Below are positions 6,516 through 14,021 of a stretch of DNA of 15,680 nucleotides, piece after piece. This stretch comes from Porticoccus sp964608185. GTDB taxonomy: Bacteria; Pseudomonadota; Gammaproteobacteria; Pseudomonadales; Porticoccaceae. Under the pieces are notes generated by a model. That model was given only the letters and a program-made list of their open reading frames with translations, was not told where the DNA came from and did no database searches. The stretch is taken from NCBI GenBank assembly GCA_964608185.1, contig CAZSMR010000030.1, positions 1 through 15,680 of the forward strand, in the 5' to 3' direction. How positions within the stretch are numbered: position 1 is the first letter of the stretch; every line of letters starts with the position of its first letter. The position numbers and the translations under genes are program-made.

Positions 6516-8399
6516 CTACGTTTCTGCTAAATTTCCAGTATTTTCAAGCCACGTTTTTCTATCATTTGCACGTTTTTTAGACAATAGCATATCGAGCATC
6601 TGATTTGTTTCATCACCATCTTCTATCGTTAGCTGAACCAAACGTCTCGTATCGGGGTTCATTGTAGTTTCTCGTAATTGCATAGGATTCATTTCACCTA
6701 GCCCCTTAAAGCGCTGTATATTTATTTTTCCAGTTCTTTTTTCTGCTGAAATTTTATCTAGGATACCTTGTTTTTCGCTATCGTCTAGAGCGTAAAAAAC
6801 ATCTTTTCCCACATCTATTCTATACAAAGGAGGCATTGCAACATACACATGTCCTGCGTTAACCATTGAGCGAAAATGCTTAACAAATAATGCGCAAAGA
6901 AGTGTAGCTATATGTAAACCATCGGAATCTGCATCTGCCAAAATACATACTTTATGATATCTGAGATCGTCTAAATCTTCAGCTTGAGGGTCAACACCGA
7001 GTGCAACAGAAATATCATGAACCTCCTGTGATGCTAAAATTTCCTCTCCGTCCACTTCCCAGGTATTCAATATTTTTCCTCTCAAGGGCATGATCGCTTG
7101 AAATTCTCTACTACGCGCCTGCTTAGCAGAGCCCCCAGCCGAGTCACCCTCCACTAAAAATATCTCACAAAGTTCCGGGCTTCCTGAAGAGCAGTCTGCA
7201 AGTTTCCCAGGCAATGCTGGACCTGCCGTTATTCTTTTTCTTGCAACTTTTTTACTAGCTTTGAGACGTTTCTGAGCATTATTGATGAATAATTCTGCTA
7301 GTAATTCAGCATCCTCAGTATGCTGATTCACCCATAAACTGAAAGCGTCTTTTGTAATACCAGAAATAAATGATGCTGCTTCTCGAGAAGATAAACGCTC
7401 TTTAGTCTGACCAGAAAACTGTGGGTCAGCTAATTTGGCAGATAAAACGAATGCACATTTGTCCCATACATCCTCAGGAGCAAGCTTTACTCCACGGGGT
7501 AACAAATTTCTAAACTCACAAAATTCTCTCATAGCCTCCAGCAAACCAGTTCGAAAACCATTAACATGTGTTCCGCCCTGAATTGTTGGTATTAAATTGA
7601 CGTAACTTTCTTGAATTATATCTCCACCTTCTGGAAGCCATTGAACAGCCCAGTCTACAGTGGCAGCTTCAGCTGAAGAGCTTCCCACAAACGGCTCTAA
7701 AGGAATGACTTCCCATTCTTTTGTAGACCCTTGAAGGTAGTCTTTGAGCCCGTCTTCATATAACCAAGTATCAGTTTCTCCAGTAGATTCATCACTAAAG
7801 CTCACCTCGAAGCCGGCACAAAGAACAGCTTTTGCTCTTAATACATGCTTGAGACGAGGAATAGAGAATTTTATAGAATCAAAGTATTGAGGATCTGGAT
7901 AAAAATGTATCAAAGTTCCCGTATTTCTTTTTCCGCAGCTATCTATAATTTCAAGCTCAGATGTCTTTTCCCCGCTAGCAAAAACCATATGATAAACATT
8001 AGAGTCCCTATTAATTGTAACTTCTAATCTAGATGAAAGTGCGTTAACCACAGAAATACCGACTCCATGCAAACCGCCAGAAAACTTATAACTTTTTCCG
8101 GAAAACTTTCCGCCTGCGTGTAATGTAGAAAGAATAACTTCTACTCCAGGTAAACCTTGTTCTGGGTGAACATCAACAGGCATACCTCGGCCATCATCAA
8201 GAACAGACAAAGAACCATCCTTATGATGTGTAACAAACAGTTTTGTGGCGTGCCCGGCTAAAGCTTCATCAATACTATTATCTATTGCTTCTTGTGCTAA
8301 GTGATTAGGTCGTGATGTGTCCGTATACATTCCCGGACGTTTTCTAACTGGATCCAGTCCAGTTAGAACCTCAATATCTTCCGCGGTATATTTACTCAT
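6516..8399 (-). CDS. parE: DNA topoisomerase IV subunit B (ParE)
   Basis: The ATPase subunit of topoisomerase IV. The 627-aa protein has the GHKL ATPase domain (catalytic E37 and Mg-binding N41 in HLAQEAIDNS, DDGRGMP at 68-74, GGLHGVG at 108-114), the transducer lysine in QTKERL (K333), and a TOPRIM domain with EGDSAGG (417-423) and the metal-binding DADSDG (489-494). The C-terminus carries QRFKGLGEMNP, typical of type IIA enzymes. The N-terminus (EVLTGLDPVRKRPGMYTD) matches ParE better than GyrB, and the ~170-residue GyrB insertion is absent. It follows yqiA after 9 bases, the same order as in E. coli, and precedes parC. All catalytic residues are present. Confidence 0.98.
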   Translation of the reverse strand: MSKYTAEDIEVLTGLDPVRKRPGMYTDTSRPNHLAQEAIDNSIDEALAGHATKLFVTHHKDGSLSVLDDGRGMPVDVHPEQGLPGVEVILSTLHAGGKFSGKSYKFSGGLHGVGISVVNALSSRLEVTINRDSNVYHMVFASGEKTSELEIIDSCGKRNTGTLIHFYPDPQYFDSIKFSIPRLKHVLRAKAVLCAGFEVSFSDESTGETDTWLYEDGLKDYLQGSTKEWEVIPLEPFVGSSSAEAATVDWAVQWLPEGGDIIQESYVNLIPTIQGGTHVNGFRTGLLEAMREFCEFRNLLPRGVKLAPEDVWDKCAFVLSAKLADPQFSGQTKERLSSREAASFISGITKDAFSLWVNQHTEDAELLAELFINNAQKRLKASKKVARKRITAGPALPGKLADCSSGSPELCEIFLVEGDSAGGSAKQARSREFQAIMPLRGKILNTWEVDGEEILASQEVHDISVALGVDPQAEDLDDLRYHKVCILADADSDGLHIATLLCALFVKHFRSMVNAGHVYVAMPPLYRIDVGKDVFYALDDSEKQGILDKISAEKRTGKINIQRFKGLGEMNPMQLRETTMNPDTRRLVQLTIEDGDETNQMLDMLLSKKRANDRKTWLENTGNLAET

Positions 8400-8408
8400 A
8401 AAAATCGT

Positions 8409-8975
8409 CTATGGTTGTAAAAAATTAATTATGGCGGGCAAATGCCGCTCATAGTTCTGAAAGCCATGATTTCCACCAGACTCAACAGTTAAAATACATT
8501 TGGAGTACTTAATTTTTGCTCTTCTATAATCTAACACTTCATCTTCTGTTTGAAGTAACACCCAAATGTTTTCTGGTACATTTAATTCTTGAGAATCTAG
8601 CTCTTCCAAAAAATCAACATGTTTCTGAGTCAAGATGTAAGTTTCACCAGAATGGTAGTTAGTGTTTTCTCCCAAATATTGGCTCATGAGCTTATGTGGC
8701 TCAACTGCTGGATTAATTAGCACAGCTTTTAAAGCATATTTTTTTGCTAGCCATGTTGCATAAAATCCACCTAAGGAACTTCCGATCAATCCAACACTAT
8801 CTTCGCACTGTTCAATAATATTTTGAAGTTGCCCAACAGCGATATGTGTATCTCCGCTTAAAGCTGGGCAAATAAAATTATTATCCACAGATTTTTTGGT
8901 AATCCAGCTGCTAGTTTGCTGTGCCTTCGAAGAAGCTGGAGAACTGTTAAATCCATGGATATATAGTATTGTCAT
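8409..8975 (-). CDS. yqiA: YqiA-type alpha/beta hydrolase (esterase)
   Basis: A 188-aa single-domain alpha/beta hydrolase of the YqiA family, known in E. coli as a small esterase with palmitoyl-CoA and p-nitrophenyl ester activity. The N-terminus ILYIHGFNSSP contains the oxyanion-hole motif; the nucleophile is S67 in G-S-S-L-G (65-69), with D145 in TEDEVLDYR and H170 in GGNHGFQNYE completing the triad. There is no signal peptide, so it is cytoplasmic. It sits directly before parE, as in E. coli; its physiological substrate is unknown. No Shine-Dalgarno is visible before ATG 8975, and a promoter-like sequence lies very close upstream, suggesting a very short leader. Confidence 0.94.
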   Translation of the reverse strand: MTILYIHGFNSSPASSKAQQTSSWITKKSVDNNFICPALSGDTHIAVGQLQNIIEQCEDSVGLIGSSLGGFYATWLAKKYALKAVLINPAVEPHKLMSQYLGENTNYHSGETYILTQKHVDFLEELDSQELNVPENIWVLLQTEDEVLDYRRAKIKYSKCILTVESGGNHGFQNYERHLPAIINFLQP

Positions 8976-8987
8976 ATTAAAAAATCG

Positions 8988-9015
8988 TTTATATAAAGCA
9001 CTATAGTGATGTAAA
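8988..9015 (-). promoter_or_regulatory. Candidate promoter for yqiA-parE with palindrome in the spacer
   Basis: Minus strand: -35 TTTACA (9010-9015, 5 of 6), 16-base spacer, -10 TATAAA (8988-8993, 5 of 6). The predicted transcript would begin about 6 bases before the yqiA ATG at 8975, which fits the missing Shine-Dalgarno. The perfect 10-bp palindrome CACTATAGTG (8999-9008) occupies the spacer and could be an operator. The remainder of the 108-base gap (8976-9083) shows nothing else. Confidence 0.5.
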
Positions 9016-9083
9016 TTCTCGCAAGATAATAGCTAAATAGTGGTAGCCAAAAAAAACTTAACATTTATCTCTAATAGGGATTA

Positions 9084-9851
9084 TTAAGAAACCATACATG
9101 AGGATTTTAAATAATTAACCCCAGTATCCATAAAACCATCTGAGTGAAGATTTATCCATCTATAACCAGGAGCATCTGTACTTAGCTGGAAATGCTGTAT
9201 ATCGCTAACAAACTGGTAGCAAGTTGATGGACTACTATAAACAAGTAGATTATTCCAGTTTGTAGTTCGCTCTTGATGCACATGGCCCGTAAATATGCCC
9301 CTAACATTACTATATCCAGATAATATTTCTTCCAGTTGATCACTGTTAGTGATGCAGTGCTCATCTAACCATTTAGAATTTATTCTGACTGGAGGATGAT
9401 GAACAAATATCAAAATGAAATGATTCTGATACTTTTTCAATACCAGCTTCAGCTCTTCAATTTCATTTTTAGCAAGTAGGCCTGGTGTTTTTTTAGGGTC
9501 GCCACTCACTAAAGATATAATAACCCAATTACTGTGCTTTTCTACTCGAATAAATGGTTGTGGAATTATAGTATTCATCAACTCAAAATCATCATGGTTT
9601 CCAGGAAGCCACCTGTAGGGTATAAATAAAGATTCCATTGCATCAGAAAAAAGTTGGTAAGAAGATTTTGTTCCCGAGGAAGAAATATCCCCTGAAATAA
9701 AAATTAAAGAAGGAGCGCATCTCGTCGCTACATCGTTTAATACTTTTAAGAAGCTTTTATAGGTGTTTACACCCTGAGATACAAAGGTTTTTTTTGATCC
9801 CAAATGGCAGTCTGTAATTTGTATCAATCTTACTATGTCGGCTCTTTTCAA
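9084..9851 (-). CDS. cpdA: 3',5'-cyclic AMP phosphodiesterase CpdA
   Basis: A calcineurin-like metallophosphoesterase that hydrolyses cAMP to AMP and so tunes CRP signalling. All five metal-binding blocks are present in order: D14 and H16 (QITDCH), D55 (SGDIS), N85-H86 (GNHD), H151 (VHHPP) and H190/H192 (GHVH), followed by PSTCYQF, a segment characteristic of CpdA. At 255 aa it is a little shorter than E. coli CpdA (275), mostly at the N-terminus. The start is TTG 9851: AAGGA (9858-9862) is 6 bases upstream, and the first metal ligand follows at residue 14. It lies between yqiB and yqiA, as in E. coli; the 72 bases before it are AT-rich with no other gene. Confidence 0.95.
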   Translation of the reverse strand: MKRADIVRLIQITDCHLGSKKTFVSQGVNTYKSFLKVLNDVATRCAPSLIFISGDISSSGTKSSYQLFSDAMESLFIPYRWLPGNHDDFELMNTIIPQPFIRVEKHSNWVIISLVSGDPKKTPGLLAKNEIEELKLVLKKYQNHFILIFVHHPPVRINSKWLDEHCITNSDQLEEILSGYSNVRGIFTGHVHQERTTNWNNLLVYSSPSTCYQFVSDIQHFQLSTDAPGYRWINLHSDGFMDTGVNYLKSSCMVS

Positions 9852-9857
9852 TTTAAT

Positions 9858-9862
9858 TCCTT
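9858..9862 (-). promoter_or_regulatory. cpdA ribosome binding site deciding a TTG start
   Basis: AAGGA on the minus strand, 6 bases before TTG 9851. No ATG or GTG lies between it and the first metal-binding motif, so TTG is the only sensible start. Confidence 0.65.
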
Positions 9863-9923
9863 AATAAAAAAGATATATTGACTACTACCAGAAAAACTAC
9901 TAAAAAATCTAAAACCAATAGAC

Positions 9924-10391
9924 CTAAACGACTAGGGCAGCGTCATATCCGAACTCAAGGCAGTATTCTAACCATTCTGATAAGAACTGGTTGCACTGTG
10001 ATTTTTCGTCAGGTTGATACATGTTTTTATTTAATTGTCCGTATCGAGGACGCAGATTCCTAACTCCATCTAATGACACTATCTCTGCCATCTTTGCATC
10101 ATGGTAAAGCCTTAATGTTAGCTGGGGCAACGTTAGCCAAGAATTTATTGTCTTACAGGGAAGATACTCCCCTGTTTCCTCATGAAGTTTTATGAGTGTT
10201 GTATAAGGAGTTCTTTCTAACACCTGCAAGCATAAAATATGGTTACCTGTATTAAAAATCAATATTTTCCTTTCTCTAGAATGAGAAATGTCAGGAAAAA
10301 TCTTTAGCAGCCTTACATAATTGGCATCTCCGTCAGCCATATAACTATTAAGGTCTACCTTATATTTAGCCTTTAAATTGTTTGTTTCCAA
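9924..10391 (-). CDS. yqiB: YqiB family protein (DUF1249)
   Basis: A small soluble protein (155 aa from the preferred start) of the YqiB/DUF1249 family, function unknown in general. It matches E. coli YqiB through NYVRLLKIFP (RRLLP in E. coli), the LPQLTLRLYHDAKMAEIVS block (LPSMTVRLYHDAMVAEVCS) and the YQPDEKSQCNQFLSEWLEYCL block ([21 protein letters not shown]). The open frame extends to TTG 10403, but that codon has no Shine-Dalgarno; TTG 10391 has GGAG 6 bases upstream (10398-10401) and gives the usual family length. It stands between nudF (34 bases) and cpdA (72 bases), the E. coli order. Conserved linkage with nudF and cpdA suggests a related role, but nothing in the sequence shows it. 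Confidence 0.9.
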   Translation of the reverse strand: METNNLKAKYKVDLNSYMADGDANYVRLLKIFPDISHSRERKILIFNTGNHILCLQVLERTPYTTLIKLHEETGEYLPCKTINSWLTLPQLTLRLYHDAKMAEIVSLDGVRNLRPRYGQLNKNMYQPDEKSQCNQFLSEWLEYCLEFGYDAALVV

Positions 10392-10425
10392 CCTTTTCTC
10401 CAACCCAAAAATTTTGGTTAAGTAA

Positions 10426-11076
10426 CTACTTAAAATCGTCGAGGTGACCCTGCAACCACATCAAAGAAATTGTAGTCGCTGCATTATCAAATTGACCGCT
10501 CTCTATGCAGAAAGACAGATCGTCTTGGGGTATTGTATGCAAAAATATGTCCTCAGAATGCTCATTGATCCCGCAACTGCCGCTTGGCCCAACGAGGTCC
10601 ACGATGCCGCAATAAAGATGCATTCTTTCATTAGTGCCTCCAGGGCTAACCCAATATTCATAAATAGGGTGCAACTGAATATCTTGAATTCCAACTTCTT
10701 CTTGAACTTCTCTTAAGGCGGCTTCTTCAAATGATTCTTCAGCATCAACCATACCAGCTACGACCTCAAATAACCAAGGGCCATTCTTTTGATTTAGCGC
10801 CCCAATTCGAAACTGCTCTACTAAACCTATTAGTTTATTCACAGGGTCATAGAGTAAAACACCGACGGCAGCTTCCCTTTTAAACAGCTCTCGCTGAATT
10901 GGCTTGCTCCAATCACCACAAAAAAGTTTATGGCGCAGCGTGAACCGAAGCATCTTAAAAAAACCAGAGAATACTTCTTCTTGAGATTCGATTGAAACAT
11001 CCTGAGAACTATATTTATGTTTAGGTAGCGTCATATTTGAAACCCTGTTAATTTTCCATAATTTTGAGAATGTCAT
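10426..11076 (-). CDS. nudF: ADP-ribose pyrophosphatase (Nudix hydrolase NudF/AdpP)
   Basis: Hydrolyses ADP-ribose to AMP and ribose 5-phosphate, removing a reactive NAD breakdown product. The Nudix box is canonical: G108, E114, then REVQEEVGI (122-130). After it comes SPGGTNERMHLYCG, the proline/glycine segment found about 16 residues downstream of the Nudix box in ADP-ribose-specific members, and IDxVG-like residues near the end. The 216-aa length is close to E. coli NudF (209). ATG 11076 has a strong AGAGGAG (11084-11090) 7 bases upstream, so I keep it although an in-frame ATG at 11034 (AGGG 8 bases upstream) would also give a family-like N-terminus. It is the first gene of the nudF-yqiB-cpdA run and divergent from tolC, as in E. 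coli. Confidence 0.95.
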   Translation of the reverse strand: MTFSKLWKINRVSNMTLPKHKYSSQDVSIESQEEVFSGFFKMLRFTLRHKLFCGDWSKPIQRELFKREAAVGVLLYDPVNKLIGLVEQFRIGALNQKNGPWLFEVVAGMVDAEESFEEAALREVQEEVGIQDIQLHPIYEYWVSPGGTNERMHLYCGIVDLVGPSGSCGINEHSEDIFLHTIPQDDLSFCIESGQFDNAATTISLMWLQGHLDDFK

Positions 11077-11083
11077 TATACAG

Positions 11084-11102
11084 CTCCTCTAGCAATGGCT
11101 AG
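11084..11102 (-). promoter_or_regulatory. nudF ribosome binding site with overlapping small hairpin
   Basis: AGAGGAG (11084-11090) precedes the nudF ATG by 7 bases. A 5-bp inverted repeat CTAGC-CATT-GCTAG (11089-11102, minus strand) overlaps its first two bases. The Shine-Dalgarno is clear; the hairpin is small and may be chance. Confidence 0.5.
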
Positions 11103-11114
11103 TTAGAAGAAATC

Positions 11115-11139
11115 TGATAAACTTCAGAAGTGTTTATCA
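11115..11139. promoter_or_regulatory. Dyad operator-like element between nudF and tolC
   Basis: Perfect 8-bp arms TGATAAAC (11115-11122) and GTTTATCA (11132-11139) flank 9 bases, and an inner palindrome ACTTC-A-GAAGT (11121-11131) lies between them. It is centred in the 82-base divergent spacer, 20 bases before the tolC ATG. The right arm overlaps a tolC -10-like TATCAT (11135-11140). This looks like a binding site for a dimeric regulator of tolC, nudF or both; no regulator gene is present in the window. Confidence 0.5.
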
Positions 11140-11158
11140 TTACATCTGGGAAAATCCA

Positions 11159-12577
11159 ATGAACTATATTACTAATTTTTTTATTCTGATAAGCATAAGC
11201 TTCATATCTTCGTTTTGCTGGAGCGCAGATACACTGTCAAAAATTTATGAGCTTTCTTTAACCAATGATTCCCAATTGTTAGCTGCTAAAGCTGAGTATC
11301 TCGCAAAAACAGAATCAAAAAATATCTCTAGAGCAGCACTGCTTCCTTCAATCTCAGCGATAGCAAAATATGGCGAACAAGAGTCTAAAGGATCAACAAC
11401 TAGAGTTCTGGGTGCAGGAGGATCAATATTTGGCACAAGGGGTAATACCGATCGAGACTCGAAAAGTTATACGATTAGTTTAACCCAACCAATTTTTGAT
11501 ATGCCAGCATGGTTTAATTTTAAAACGGGCATAAAGCTTAGCTCCGAAGCAAAATCAAAATTTTCTGCGGATCGTCAATCACATATCATAAGATGTGCAG
11601 ATGCCTATTATAGTGTGCTTAGAGCGCAAGAAAATTTAGAGAACATAATTGCGGAGGAAAAAGCCTTAAAAAAGCAATTGAACCAAACAAAGAGGCGGTT
11701 TGATGTTGGTTTAGTTTCGATCACCGAAGTTCATGAGGCTCAAGTTGCCTTTAACAATTCACAAGTTGCTTCCTTAGAGGCAAAAACTAAACTAACTATA
11801 GCTTTCGAAGGCATTACAATATTGACTGGAAGATCACATAAACGGCTAATTGGCTTAAAGTCTGATTTTCCAATCATAAAACCAGAGCCATTAAATCGGG
11901 AAACCTGGGTGCAGTTTGCAATAAGCAATAACTATGCACTCAAGGCTGCAAAGTATGCGCGAGACGCTGCAGAGCAAAATGCAAAATCAAAAAAATATGC
12001 CCACTTACCGAAATTAGAGGGGTCAATGAGTTTTTATGACTCCCGTTCTGATAGTTATTTTTCTGGCAAAGACCTAAATACTGATACAGGATTTGCAAGT
12101 CCATCTGAAAGTAATGAAATTGGTCACAATATCGGTTTGGAGTTAAGTTTACCTATTTTTACTGGAGGCTTAGTGAGTGCGGAAAGAAGAAAAGCTGTGC
12201 AAGAATCTATTCAACTTAGAGAAGTGTGGATGGGAAAGAAAAGGGTTACTACCCAACAAGCTAAATCCAGACACCTGCAAGTTTTTACCAATATTTCACG
12301 AGTGGATGCCCGACAGCGTGCTTTAGATTCCGCACAACGTGCGATGATTTCTAATGAAGAAAGCTATGAAGTGGGCTCTCGTAATATTTCTGATGTTTTG
12401 ATTTCAAAACAAAATTTTTATCAAGCTAAAAGGGACTATGCTGACTCACGTTATGATTATATTATTAGTTTATTGCGCCTCAAAGAGGTGGCCGGACAGC
12501 TAAGTCCACAAGATTTAATCAATCTAGATGTCTGGTTAGATCGAAAAATTATCGTGACACAACCTCAAGATCAATAA
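11159..12577 (+). CDS. tolC: TolC family outer-membrane channel protein
   Basis: A trimeric outer-membrane beta-barrel and periplasmic alpha-helical tunnel for tripartite efflux pumps and type I secretion. The 472-aa protein begins with a signal peptide (MNYITNFFIL... cleavage probably after SFCWSA, residue 23) and continues TLSKIYELSLTND, the usual TolC mature start. Two outer-membrane-efflux repeats follow, each with long heptad helices, e.g. about 135-215 (YYSVLRAQENL, RRFDVGLVSITEVHEAQ) and about 340-450 (YEVGSRNISDVLISKQNFYQAKRDYADSRYDY), the latter matching the E. coli G-x-R-x2-x-DVL pattern. GGG at 11148-11150 lies 8 bases before ATG 11159. It is divergent from nudF and its last 29 bases overlap waaA tail to tail. 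Position and sequence support true TolC over a pump-specific paralogue. Confidence 0.92.
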   Translation: MNYITNFFILISISFISSFCWSADTLSKIYELSLTNDSQLLAAKAEYLAKTESKNISRAALLPSISAIAKYGEQESKGSTTRVLGAGGSIFGTRGNTDRDSKSYTISLTQPIFDMPAWFNFKTGIKLSSEAKSKFSADRQSHIIRCADAYYSVLRAQENLENIIAEEKALKKQLNQTKRRFDVGLVSITEVHEAQVAFNNSQVASLEAKTKLTIAFEGITILTGRSHKRLIGLKSDFPIIKPEPLNRETWVQFAISNNYALKAAKYARDAAEQNAKSKKYAHLPKLEGSMSFYDSRSDSYFSGKDLNTDTGFASPSESNEIGHNIGLELSLPIFTGGLVSAERRKAVQESIQLREVWMGKKRVTTQQAKSRHLQVFTNISRVDARQRALDSAQRAMISNEESYEVGSRNISDVLISKQNFYQAKRDYADSRYDYIISLLRLKEVAGQLSPQDLINLDVWLDRKIIVTQPQDQ

Positions 12578-13841
12578 CTTTCATAAGTTTATCTAGAGCA
12601 CCCCGATTACTGATTGCAACTAGTTTAGCAGCATGTCCTATTCGCTCAGACTCTGAAGTATCTTTTAAAATTTCACAGACAATTTTCGCCATGCTGCTCG
12701 AATCTTGACAGATATTTATACCTCCAGCTTCTTTAAGTAATCGCGATACATTTGAGAAATTATAAAGTGATGGGCCGCTAATTAACGGAGTCCCCCAAAT
12801 AGCTGGTTCGATGAGGCTGTGTCCGCCAGCCGGTACAAGGCTTCCTCCTACAAAAGTTATATCACATGCTCCATAGAACAACATGAGTTCTCCCATAGTA
12901 TCTCCAAGCAAAATATTATCATCCGTCTTTATTTTAGATCTATGACTCCTTTTGACGACACTATAATTTTGATTGGAACATAGTTTAGCTACTTCTGAAA
13001 ATCTTTCGGGATGCCTGGGTACTATAATTAACAGAAGATTTGGATAGAACTTTTTTATTTTTTCATATGCTTCAAGGACTATTTTATCCTCTCCAAAATG
13101 TGTGCTTGCTGCGAGAAATATTTTTCTCTTGCCCTCGCCAGACCATTCTGTTTTAAGCGCTGAGGCTTCAGCTATCATGTCGTTTTTTAAACTGGTATCA
13201 AATTTGATATTTCCTGAAATTACTAGCTGTAGTTCAGGTAGTCCTAAATCCAAAAAATTTTGGCCATCATCGCTGTACTGTGCAACTACGTGATTGATTT
13301 GTTTTAACATATGCTCTGTGAATCGAGCGAACTTTTTATAGCCTACTAATGATTTTTTTGACATTCTTGCATTGGCAACAATAACTGGTATATCGAAATT
13401 ATTACAATAATGTATTAGATTCGGCCACAGCTCTGTTTCCATTATTATCACTAGGCTAGGGTGAATACGCTTCAAAAAAAGTTTCAAAGAGCTTGGCAAA
13501 TCATATGGTGCGTAGACGTGATAAACGCTGTTGGAAAAAATTGACCTTACTCTTTCTGAGCCTGTAAAGGTTGTGGTGGTTACAACCAAGAGTCTATCGG
13601 GATAGCGCTCCTGTAATTTTTTTATCAAAGGGACTGCTGCTAAAGTTTCTCCTACTGAGACACAGTGTATCCAGATTACTTTTTGACCTGAATCAACGAT
13701 GGGCACAAAACCAAATCTTTGGTACCAGCGACTGCCATGATGAGGCACTCTAAGAGTCCGCCAAAACGTCCTTATCAGCAATAAAGGTATTAGAATATAT
13801 AGAAAAAATGTATAAAATATACGCAACATATACAACGCCAT
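12549..13841 (-). CDS. waaA: 3-deoxy-D-manno-octulosonic acid (Kdo) transferase WaaA
   Basis: Transfers Kdo from CMP-Kdo to the lipid A precursor at the inner face of the cytoplasmic membrane. An N-terminal membrane anchor (about 5-24) precedes a GT-B fold. Seen motifs: SVGET with the proposed catalytic glutamate (E65), TTTTFTGSERV (88-98), METELWPN (134-141), VPRHPERF (274-281), GDTMGELM (313-320) and GGHSLIEP (339-346), all in the E. coli order; 430 aa against 425. One oddity is Q41 in RWYQRFGF, where E. coli has RWGERYGF. Start is uncertain: ATG 13841 and ATG 13829 are both possible and neither has a strong Shine-Dalgarno. It overlaps tolC by 29 bases tail to tail. Mono- or bifunctionality (one or two Kdo) cannot be told from the sequence. 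Confidence 0.96.
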   Translation of the reverse strand: MALYMLRIFYTFFLYILIPLLLIRTFWRTLRVPHHGSRWYQRFGFVPIVDSGQKVIWIHCVSVGETLAAVPLIKKLQERYPDRLLVVTTTTFTGSERVRSIFSNSVYHVYAPYDLPSSLKLFLKRIHPSLVIIMETELWPNLIHYCNNFDIPVIVANARMSKKSLVGYKKFARFTEHMLKQINHVVAQYSDDGQNFLDLGLPELQLVISGNIKFDTSLKNDMIAEASALKTEWSGEGKRKIFLAASTHFGEDKIVLEAYEKIKKFYPNLLLIIVPRHPERFSEVAKLCSNQNYSVVKRSHRSKIKTDDNILLGDTMGELMLFYGACDITFVGGSLVPAGGHSLIEPAIWGTPLISGPSLYNFSNVSRLLKEAGGINICQDSSSMAKIVCEILKDTSESERIGHAAKLVAISNRGALDKLMKVIDLEVVSR

Positions 13842-14021
13842 TCAAAAAATTAAAACTTATTAACTTAAACATCAAATAATGGTCTCTTGACTCTTCTGAA
13901 AGCATAATGATATTAGTCAAGCTATACTAGCCTTCATAAAGCAATCTCCAAAAAATAAAAATATAATGTCAATTATTTATAAATAATTAAAGCAAGCTTG
14001 CTCCAGAGGATTTTAACCAGC
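13842..14021. promoter_or_regulatory. Divergent spacer between waaA and the FAD oxidoreductase
   Basis: No gene in these 180 bases. A plus-strand promoter candidate is TTGACT (13887-13892), 18-base spacer, TATTAG (13911-13916); TATACT at 13923-13928 is a better -10 without a good -35. A perfect 18-bp palindrome AATTATTTATAAATAATT (13971-13988) and a perfect 12-bp palindrome AGCAAGCTTGCT (13991-14002) stand side by side just before the AGAGGA Shine-Dalgarno (14005-14010). The palindromes are certain as sequence; an operator role is inference. Confidence 0.4.

Noticed and set aside
8881..8889. Perfect DnaA box TTATCCACA
   Set aside because: A single copy inside the yqiA coding region, with no cluster of further boxes and no origin context; one match in this length is expected fairly often.
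9878..10063. 61-codon plus-strand frame with a very basic, Lys/Arg/Thr-rich start
   Set aside because: It begins at a TTG without a Shine-Dalgarno and mostly overlaps the conserved end of yqiB; the basic composition follows from an A-rich spacer.
10444..10716. 90-codon open frame on the plus strand
   Set aside because: Antisense to nudF; no family resemblance and no independent sign of coding.
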